16,561 nucleotides of DNA. Source: an uncultured Clostridia bacterium (GTDB taxonomy: Bacteria; Bacillota; Clostridia; Christensenellales; UBA1242). The notes beneath the pieces were generated by a model. That model did no database searches, had not been told where the DNA came from, and saw only the letters and a list, made by a program, of their open reading frames with translations. Both the position numbers and the translations under genes were made by a program. The first letter of the stretch is position 1. Each line of letters starts with the position of its first letter. The DNA is taken from the NCBI GenBank assembly GCA_944372715.1, contig CALVZZ010000025.1, forward strand, positions 1-16,561, written 5' to 3'. Shown piece by piece: positions 1 through 5,349 of the stretch.

Positions 1-629
1 CCTGCAGAATTTGAAGACTCTATATTCACCCCCAAATTTGTGCAATTTGTTATAGTGCTAGTATTAGCATATCCAATAATTCCACCCGCATAACAATAAA
101 CAGACTCAGTTGATGACCTTAATTTCACACTTCCATTTTGCACAATTACATTCTTTATGACAGCGTTTTCTACACGACCAAAAACACCTTCATAATCACC
201 ATTAGCATTATCTATATTCAAATCTATACTTAAATTTGAAATTGTGTAACCACCACCATCAAAAGTTCCTTTAAATGGATAAGTGCTATTACCTATCGAA
301 CTCCAAGTTTTCCAACTTGACAAATCTAAATTGTTTACAACTCTAAAAAATTTTCCTGTTGTATCAATATTATTTTTGTTAACATCATCTGCCAATTTAT
401 TTAGTTGATCACCAGTGGAAATTAAATATGGGGAAATTTCAGTCCCGTTTCCCCCATCAAAATATGTTGGGGTTGAATATATGATTGTAGCAGAACTTTG
501 ACTTCCCAAACCTACTATTGATTTATAACTTGATTGAAAAATAGATATGCTTGAAAAAACAAACATAACTAAACATAACCAATATGCAAATATATCATAT
601 TTTTTTATAAAATTCGATTTCTTTTTCAC
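1..629 (-). CDS. GLUG / parallel beta-helix exported surface protein (N-terminal part)
   Basis: The frame is open from a GTG at 629 to the window edge (209 codons), so the C-terminus lies outside. Residues 1-10 are lysine-rich, followed by one hydrophobic segment at about 11-31, which fits a signal peptide or membrane anchor. A low-complexity Ser/Thr stretch follows. About residues 57-81 look like the lead-in of GLUG-type adhesins (FDGGNGTEISPYLI, then QLNKLA). The GLUG-like repeat shows as WSSIGN, FKGTFDGGGYTISNLSI, then GVFGRVENAVIKNVIV and AGGIIGYA. Such repeats build right-handed beta-helices in secreted or wall-bound proteins, and an adhesive or surface role is inferred. The GTG has no Shine-Dalgarno, but a TTGCTA/TAAAAT promoter ends 7 bases upstream of it. 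The tRNA-Ala terminator separates the gene from its upstream neighbour. An in-frame ATG inside the hydrophobic segment is a poorer start because it would cut the anchor. Confidence 0.8.
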   Translation of the reverse strand, partial: MKKKSNFIKKYDIFAYWLCLVMFVFSSISIFQSSYKSIVGLGSQSSATIIYSTPTYFDGGNGTEISPYLISTGDQLNKLADDVNKNNIDTTGKFFRVVNNLDLSSWKTWSSIGNSTYPFKGTFDGGGYTISNLSIDLNIDNANGDYEGVFGRVENAVIKNVIVQNGSVKLRSSTESVYCYAGGIIGYANTSTITNCTNLGVNIESSNSA

Positions 630-636
630 TATTGTT

Positions 637-665
637 ATTTTAAACAAAAAAAATAAAATTAGCAA
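637..665 (-). promoter_or_regulatory. Promoter of the GLUG protein gene, leaderless geometry
   Basis: On the minus strand, TTGCTA (660-665) and TAAAAT (637-642) are separated by 17 bases. The -10 box ends 7 bases before the GTG at 629 and there is no ribosome-binding site between them. The -35 box overlaps the T-tract of the upstream tRNA terminator. Assignment is by consensus match only. Confidence 0.5.
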
Positions 666-693
666 GAAAAAACACGCAAAATATTTGCGTGTT
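663..693 (-). terminator. Intrinsic terminator of tRNA-Ala
   Basis: A perfect 10-bp inverted repeat (671-680 with 684-693, 3-base loop) lies 6 bases past the tRNA CCA end. In the minus direction it is followed by TTTTCTTG. The T-run is on the minus-strand side only, so it serves the tRNA. Confidence 0.88.
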
Positions 694-699
694 GTGTTT

Positions 700-776
700 T
701 GGTGGAGAATATCGGAATCGAACCGATGACCTCCTGCTTGCAAGGCAGGCGCTCTAGCCAGCTGAGCTAATCCCCC
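700..776 (-). tRNA. tRNA-Ala (anticodon TGC), CCA encoded
   Basis: The 77-base minus-strand transcript starts GGGGGAT and ends ATTCTCC-A-CCA. It folds as a full cloverleaf: D arm with TTAGCTCAGCTGG, anticodon stem CCTGC/GCAGG around loop CTTGCAA (anticodon TGC), and T arm with GGTTCGATTCC. The acceptor stem carries G3 opposite T70, the G3:U70 wobble pair that is the main alanine identity element, and the discriminator base is A. The CCA tail is encoded at 700-702. It reads GCN alanine codons. It stands alone, with its own promoter and terminator, between the GLUG gene and the divergent nfeD-like gene. Confidence 0.98.
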
Positions 777-789
777 ATTTGCTTTTACA

Positions 790-819
790 AAAATATCATA
801 TTAGTTATATATTTGTCAA
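790..819 (-). promoter_or_regulatory. Promoter of tRNA-Ala
   Basis: On the minus strand, a perfect TTGACA (814-819) is followed after 18 bases by TATTTT (790-795) with a TG extension one base upstream (TGATATTTT). The predicted start, near 783, is about 7 bases before the mature tRNA 5' end. Confidence 0.7.
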
Positions 820-871
820 TGGTTTTTACAATTTTTTTATAAAAGTTTTTATTTTTTTCAATAATCTTTAA

Positions 872-900
872 TTGACTAAAATTATTTTTAATTATAAACT
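872..900 (+). promoter_or_regulatory. Promoter of the NfeD-like gene, leaderless geometry
   Basis: TTGACT (872-877), a 17-base spacer and TAAACT (895-900) end exactly 6 bases before the ATG at 907. No Shine-Dalgarno sequence lies in between, so the predicted transcript would begin at or next to the start codon. Confidence 0.5.
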
Positions 901-906
901 ATATCT

Positions 907-1485
907 ATGATAGATATTTGGAATTCTTATTCTATTTTACAAAAAGTAAGCTTTACAATTGGAATTGTTGGTGCAGTTCTTTTTGTTGTTTACTTAATCT
1001 TACTTTGGGCAGGTTTTTTTAATCTTAAAAAGAATTACATCTCTGACGATATGGATATGCCCAACGAAGTAAATGAAACTTTTGTGGGATTTATGCTCTC
1101 TGCTCTTGCAATTAGAGGTAGCATTATCATTTTAGCATTTGGTGGTTGGTCAACATTTGGCTTAAGCTTCTTTTTGCCAACAATTCCATCAATAATAATA
1201 GGATTACTAATTGGAATATTGTGCTCTGTTATTGCAACTTTTATTTTAAGAAAACCTGTTGTACACACAGGTCAAACAGCTATTGTAAGTGTAAAAATTT
1301 CTAACAAGGAAAAAACAGGAAAAATAATTTTAGATGATACAGGTACGGAAGTTGATGCAATTTGTGAAGGTTTTAGAAGCATAAAAAAAGGAAGATATGT
1401 TGTAATAACTTCCTTTATAAATGGAAAAGCAGTCGTAAAAAAGATAAGAAAAAAGAATTTGAAGATATATGAATATTTACATTAA
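907..1485 (+). CDS. NfeD-like integral membrane protein with C-terminal OB fold
   Basis: This is a 192-residue protein. Hydrophobic segments lie at about 15-37, 60-79 and 90-114, with GLLIGILCSVIATFIL in the last. The soluble tail from residue 122 (GQTAIVSVKI, TGKIILDDTGTEVDA, KKGRYVVITSFINGKAVVKKI) has the short beta-strand pattern of the NfeD OB-fold domain. NfeD proteins usually pair with SPFH/flotillin proteins and support membrane-domain organisation. Here no SPFH gene is adjacent; the only one in the window is about 10 kb away. There is no Shine-Dalgarno before the ATG, and the promoter is placed for leaderless transcription. The TAA overlaps the TAA of the convergent protease gene by 4 bases, with no terminator between them. 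The family call rests on topology and tail pattern and is fairly firm; the partner is unknown. Confidence 0.78.
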   Translation: MIDIWNSYSILQKVSFTIGIVGAVLFVVYLILLWAGFFNLKKNYISDDMDMPNEVNETFVGFMLSALAIRGSIIILAFGGWSTFGLSFFLPTIPSIIIGLLIGILCSVIATFILRKPVVHTGQTAIVSVKISNKEKTGKIILDDTGTEVDAICEGFRSIKKGRYVVITSFINGKAVVKKIRKKNLKIYEYLH

Positions 1486-2189
1486 TCATTTCTTATTAAA
1501 AGTATTGCAAAAACAAATCTTAAAAAATAAAGAGCAGAAACAACAATGCCAGCAAAATAAGTTTGAGCAGCAGCTTTTAAAACAACTTCTGCACCCTTTA
1601 CTTCTGTTTGGTCAAGAATATCATTTTTAACCAACAAATCTAATGCGCGTTTAGACGCATTTTTTTCAACGGGATATGTTATAATGCTTATTAAAAGAGA
1701 AATTCCATAAAATGCCATTCCAACATAGAGAAATATTTCTCCATAATAAACATAGGCAAATGCGCTAAGAAAAAAACCAATTATAATGAGTATCCAAAAA
1801 AATTGTGAACAAATATTGTTTACTGTGATTAAAAAATTTCTTAGTCTTAAAGGCTTATATTTTTCGTAATGCTGAATTGCGTGCCCGACTTCGTGTGCTG
1901 CAACCCCTAAAGAGCTTAAAGAAGTTGAATTGTAAACATCTTTTGACAAATTAACAGTTTTATTTTGGGGATTATAATGATCTGTTAAAACTCCATCAAC
2001 AGATTTAATGCTTACTCCCGTCACACCTGCCGAGTTTAATATTTTTTCACAAGCCTCCTTTGCTGTTATACCTTTTACACTATGAATTTTTTTGTATGTG
2101 TTAAAAGCTTTAAGCACTCCACTCTGTACTATACTTGCATATATTATTCCTGGTAAAACAATTATACCTAATAAATAATAAATTAACAT
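1482..2189 (-). CDS. YugP-family membrane zinc metallopeptidase, copy 1
   Basis: This is a 235-residue protein of the neutral zinc metallopeptidase family typified by Bacillus subtilis YugP. Residues 1-20 form a membrane helix, followed by a soluble part carrying the gluzincin-type site HEVGH (H99, E100, H103) in AAHEVGHAIQHYEKYKP. Further helices span about 120-170. E175 in YPVEKNASKRAL is the likely third zinc ligand, and a last hydrophobic segment lies near the C-terminus. All expected catalytic residues are present, so an active membrane-associated protease is likely; the substrate is unknown. AAAGGAG stands 4 bases before the ATG. The gene follows a diverged paralogue by 10 bases, clearly one operon, and overlaps the convergent nfeD-like gene at its stop codon. 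Confidence 0.9.
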   Translation of the reverse strand: MLIYYLLGIIVLPGIIYASIVQSGVLKAFNTYKKIHSVKGITAKEACEKILNSAGVTGVSIKSVDGVLTDHYNPQNKTVNLSKDVYNSTSLSSLGVAAHEVGHAIQHYEKYKPLRLRNFLITVNNICSQFFWILIIIGFFLSAFAYVYYGEIFLYVGMAFYGISLLISIITYPVEKNASKRALDLLVKNDILDQTEVKGAEVVLKAAAQTYFAGIVVSALYFLRFVFAILLIRND

Positions 2190-2199
2190 ATTTCTCCTT

Positions 2200-2913
2200 T
2201 TAAAAAATTTTAGTTTTCCTTGTCATAAAAGTCCAAAACAACATTGAACTTAAAAAGCTGGCAATATACGTCTGCTTGGCATACTTTAAAAGCTTATTTG
2301 CTTTTTTTATTTGTTCTTCTGACATAACATCATATTTTTTTAACAGCTCAATTGCATAATTTGATGCTTGATTTTCAATTTTTATTGCTGAATATTTTAA
2401 AATCAAAGCAAAAATAAAGAATGAAAAACATAGTGAAATTAAAACAATTGAAATTATTAACTGACTAAAAAATAATAAAATTATTGAAGCAATAAAAAGT
2501 GGTAAAATAAGTTTTCCTAAAAATTTAACTAAATTAGAAAATTTATAGTTTCGTAAAATTACATCTCTGTTATATTTGTTTTGAATTGCGTGACCAAGTT
2601 CATGAGCCGTGACGGTTAAAGCAGTTATACTCCCACTATAATATATCTCTTCACTCAATTTTACACATTTTTTAGAAGAATAATATGCCCCACCAAATAC
2701 ATTATCATCTTGTTCTAAGCTTAAATTCCCACCAAACTCTGAATTGTTTACTAAATCAAAAAAATTTTTAGAAGTTTGATTACTATATGCTATTTCATTA
2801 AATTGCATTTCATAATATTCTTGCAATTGGTTTCCAGAAAAATTTGCGACAGATAATAAACCTGCCATAAAAATTATTCCGATGCCAATCAATACATATA
2901 TTACTATATTCAC
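2200..2913 (-). CDS. YugP-family membrane zinc metallopeptidase, copy 2 (diverged paralogue)
   Basis: This 237-residue protein is the first gene of a two-gene operon. It shares the layout of its neighbour: N-terminal helix at about 4-22, HELGH (H104, E105, H108) in TAHELGHAIQNKY, two or three helices at about 130-172, E180 in KIENQASNYAIELL as likely third zinc ligand, and a hydrophobic end. Outside these motifs it differs a lot from copy 1, notably in the stretch before the HExxH (SEFGGNLSLEQDDNVFGGAYY), so it is an old duplication rather than a recent repeat. The start is GTG at 2913 with no Shine-Dalgarno; a good promoter ends 6 bases upstream of it. A later ATG (codon 16) would cut the first helix. 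Different substrates for the two proteases are inferred. Confidence 0.87.
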   Translation of the reverse strand: MNIVIYVLIGIGIIFMAGLLSVANFSGNQLQEYYEMQFNEIAYSNQTSKNFFDLVNNSEFGGNLSLEQDDNVFGGAYYSSKKCVKLSEEIYYSGSITALTVTAHELGHAIQNKYNRDVILRNYKFSNLVKFLGKLILPLFIASIILLFFSQLIISIVLISLCFSFFIFALILKYSAIKIENQASNYAIELLKKYDVMSEEQIKKANKLLKYAKQTYIASFLSSMLFWTFMTRKTKIF

Positions 2914-2919
2914 AAGATT

Positions 2920-2947
2920 ATTATACTTTAAAACATTAAAATTTCAA
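2920..2947 (-). promoter_or_regulatory. Promoter of the protease pair, leaderless geometry
   Basis: On the minus strand, TTGAAA lies 16 bases upstream of a perfect TATAAT (2920-2925). Six bases separate the -10 box from the GTG at 2913, and no ribosome-binding site is visible. The expected transcription start falls on or beside the G of the GTG. Confidence 0.65.
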
Positions 2948-3006
2948 ATAAAAATTAAAAATTTATTAAAAAACAATCATTTTAACAGTTATTTTTAAAA
3001 AAAATA

Positions 3007-3035
3007 TTGAAATTATAACAATGTATGTGTATAAT
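3007..3035 (+). promoter_or_regulatory. Promoter of tilS
   Basis: TTGAAA (3007-3012), a 17-base spacer and a perfect TATAAT (3030-3035) precede tilS. Here a short leader contains GAGG (3045-3048), 6 bases before the ATG. This contrasts with the leaderless layout of the divergent protease operon on the other side. Confidence 0.7.
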
Positions 3036-3054
3036 CATCTAAACGAGGATTTTT

Positions 3055-4386
3055 ATGGATAGTATTAAAAAAACAATTGTTAATAACAATCTTATAAAAA
3101 AAGGTGAAGTTATAGGAGTTGGTGTTAGTGGTGGAACAGACTCGATGGCATTGCTTCATTATCTTAATTCTATAAGTGAAGAATTAGACTTTGAAGTTGT
3201 TGGCATACATATAGACCACAATATAAGAGAAAACAGTTCAGAAGATGCAAGTTTTGTTTTGAATTATTGTAGAGAAAATGGCATTAGAGCTTATAAGTTC
3301 AAAGTTGATGTACCAAAACTTGCTCAGGAAAGAGGTGTTTCTTTGGAAGTTGCAGCAAGAGATGCTAGATACGGCGTTTTTGATGCGTTAGTTAAAAAAT
3401 GTGCAGTGGATAAGATTGCAATTGCCCACCATATGAGTGATCAGGCTGAAACAATACTTTTAAATTTATTTCGTGGAACAGGAATTAGTGGAACAAGGGG
3501 TATGGACTTAATTAGAGATGGCATTTACATAAGACCAATGCTCTTTACAAATAAGTCCGACATCTTAAATTATATAGAAACATATCAAATTCCATATGTG
3601 GAAGATTACACTAATGCAGATACAACATATTCTAGAAATTATATAAGAAATGAAATTTTGCCTATGATAATGAAAAAATGGCCAGCTGTGATTGAAAAAC
3701 TTGTTTCATTTTCAAAAGCTTGTTATGATGATGACGAATACATAAATAAACAGATAATTGAAGATGCCTTTATTTTGGAAGAAAAAACGGTAAAAATTCC
3801 TAACAGTTACTTTTTGTATGCTAATGCAATTGTTTCCAGAATGATTTTTAAAGCTCTCAGACAAATTGGTGTTAACAAAGATATTGAAAGAGTTCATGTT
3901 GAAATGATAAAAGATTTAGCTATCAATGGCAAAAATGGAGCAAAGATAGACTTACCTTTAAATGTTACAGCAGTTAAAGAATATGATTATCTTACAATTT
4001 TAAATAAAGAAAAAGAAAAAATTATTTTAGATAAACCTTTTAAAGTTGATGAGTTTGAAGTTAAAAACTTTGGAAAAATTATAGTTAAAAAGACAAAGAC
4101 AACAAAAATTGAAAATAATGAACTTATTTTAGATGGGAAAAAGGTTCCCAAAAACGCAATTTGGAGATTTAAAGAAAATGGCGACATTTTCCAAAAGTTT
4201 GGTGGTGGAACAAAAAAATTAAAAGATTACTTTATTGATAAGAAAATCCCAGCAAGACTTAGAGCTATAATTCCTGTTTTAGCTGTTGACAATGAAATTC
4301 TTGCAATAGCTGGAGTAGAAGTTAGCGAAAAAGTTAGAGTTGATGAAAATTGCAAATCAATATATAAAATTGTTGTTGAAAACTAA
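3055..4386 (+). CDS. tilS: tRNA(Ile)-lysidine synthase
   Basis: This is a full-length TilS of 443 residues. It uses ATP and lysine to convert C34 of the CAU-anticodon tRNA-Ile to lysidine, which changes both its charging and its decoding to AUA isoleucine; the enzyme is normally essential. The N-terminal PP-loop ATPase shows GVGVSGGTDSMALLHYL (P-loop at residues 25-30), and HMSDQAETILLNLFRGTGISG further on is a second family signature. TRNYIRNE-like sequence (YSRNYIRNEILP) closes the catalytic domain near residue 200. The C-terminal TilS domain (about 365-443) has GDIFQKFGGGTKKLKDYFID and KIPARLRAIIPVLAV. The P-loop has Thr where many homologues have a small hydrophobic residue, a mild variant. 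It is a single-gene unit with its own promoter, Shine-Dalgarno and terminator; the hpt and ftsH genes often found beside tilS are absent. Confidence 0.97.
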   Translation: MDSIKKTIVNNNLIKKGEVIGVGVSGGTDSMALLHYLNSISEELDFEVVGIHIDHNIRENSSEDASFVLNYCRENGIRAYKFKVDVPKLAQERGVSLEVAARDARYGVFDALVKKCAVDKIAIAHHMSDQAETILLNLFRGTGISGTRGMDLIRDGIYIRPMLFTNKSDILNYIETYQIPYVEDYTNADTTYSRNYIRNEILPMIMKKWPAVIEKLVSFSKACYDDDEYINKQIIEDAFILEEKTVKIPNSYFLYANAIVSRMIFKALRQIGVNKDIERVHVEMIKDLAINGKNGAKIDLPLNVTAVKEYDYLTILNKEKEKIILDKPFKVDEFEVKNFGKIIVKKTKTTKIENNELILDGKKVPKNAIWRFKENGDIFQKFGGGTKKLKDYFIDKKIPARLRAIIPVLAVDNEILAIAGVEVSEKVRVDENCKSIYKIVVEN

Positions 4387-4387
4387 T

Positions 4388-4435
4388 AAAAAATACCTAA
4401 AATTTTGTTTTAAAATCAAATTTTAGGTATTTTTT
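4388..4435. terminator. Bidirectional terminator between tilS and the pseudouridine synthase gene
   Basis: A long inverted repeat (4388-4405 with 4418-4435, core AATACCTAAAATTT) is flanked by A-runs on the left and T-runs on the right. It can stop tilS rightward and the convergent rluA-family gene leftward. Confidence 0.9.
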
Positions 4436-4448
4436 TATTTATAAATTA

Positions 4449-5303
4449 CTATCTATCCTTATCTAAATATTTTAACCAAGTTGGAACAGCCTTAAAAGAT
4501 TTGTTATTTAAGTAATCCAAATGTGTGTTTTTAAATTGAAAAGAAATTTCACAAGAAGTTAATGCTTGTTTTTTAAGTCCAAACTTTTTATTTTGTTCTC
4601 TATCTCCGTATTTATCATCACCAATTATGGAATGCTTTAAAAATGATAAATGAGCTCGTATTTGATGCGTTCTTCCTGTCAACAATTCAACCTGTATTAA
4701 ACTTGTTGTTTTTAAATCTTCAAGTATATTTACCTTAGTTAAAATTTCTTTATAACCATTTCCTTTATTAGTGGAAATGTGGACAACTGACTTGCTTGAA
4801 TCTTTTTTTAAATAAGCTTTGAAAAGACTCTCTTGCTCTTTGAAATGTCCAGCCGTCCAAGCTTTGTATACTTTTTTGACATTATGATTTTTAAATGCAG
4901 ACAAAATTGTTTCTTCTGACTTTTTGTTTTTTGCAAAAACAACGAGTCCTTCTGTATTGACATCTATTCTATGGCAAGGATACAAATTTAAATAGTTCTT
5001 TTTTAAAATACTAACAACATCATTTTTATTACCAACAACTTCTAACCCATAAGGTTTAAATATAATTAAAACATTATCATCTTCGTATACTTTTTCTATT
5101 TTTGTTGCAATTTTATTAAAATCTATATACACAGACACAAGAGAATTGCTTTCAACCAAAACATCTTTGTTTACCCTTACACCATCAACCCTTATGTCCT
5201 TATTTTTTAACGCTACCATAAAATCTTTAAAAGTCAACTCTGGAAACTCTGTTAAAACAAGCTTACTTAATTTCCCCTTTTTTTCAACTATAAAATCTTT
5301 CAT
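4449..5303 (-). CDS. RluA-family RNA pseudouridine synthase
   Basis: This 284-residue enzyme converts a uridine in rRNA or tRNA to pseudouridine. An S4-like RNA-binding region lies at about 11-60 (KLSKLVLTEFPELTFKDF, IRVDGVRV). The catalytic domain carries HRIDVNTEGLVVFAKN with the catalytic Asp at 114, then KVYKAW near 145 and LLTGRTHQIRAHL at 208-219. The Val after the Asp replaces the Arg of classical RluA/RluD motifs (HRLDR), so the exact target cannot be given. The start at 5303 is chosen because AAAGGAG stands 3 bases upstream; an open extension to 5408 would run into the secA end and lacks such a site. The gene follows the secA terminator so closely that the hairpin T-tract touches its ribosome-binding site. 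Confidence 0.92.
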   Translation of the reverse strand: MKDFIVEKKGKLSKLVLTEFPELTFKDFMVALKNKDIRVDGVRVNKDVLVESNSLVSVYIDFNKIATKIEKVYEDDNVLIIFKPYGLEVVGNKNDVVSILKKNYLNLYPCHRIDVNTEGLVVFAKNKKSEETILSAFKNHNVKKVYKAWTAGHFKEQESLFKAYLKKDSSKSVVHISTNKGNGYKEILTKVNILEDLKTTSLIQVELLTGRTHQIRAHLSFLKHSIIGDDKYGDREQNKKFGLKKQALTSCEISFQFKNTHLDYLNNKSFKAVPTWLKYLDKDR

Positions 5304-5313
5304 AATCTCCTTT

Positions 5314-5339
5314 AAAAAAGCGTCAAAAATTTGACGCTT
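5314..5339 (-). terminator. Intrinsic terminator of secA, abutting the next ribosome-binding site
   Basis: A 9-bp perfect stem (5318-5326 with 5331-5339, AAGCGTCAA arms, 4-base loop) is followed on the minus strand by TTTTTT and then directly by AAAGGAG of the pseudouridine synthase gene. It lies 10 bases past the secA stop. Confidence 0.85.
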
Positions 5340-5349
5340 AAAAACCATT

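Noticed and set aside
547..729. A 60-codon plus-strand frame running into the tRNA gene
   Set aside because: It is antisense to the GLUG gene start, crosses the tRNA terminator and ends within the tRNA; no supporting signal.
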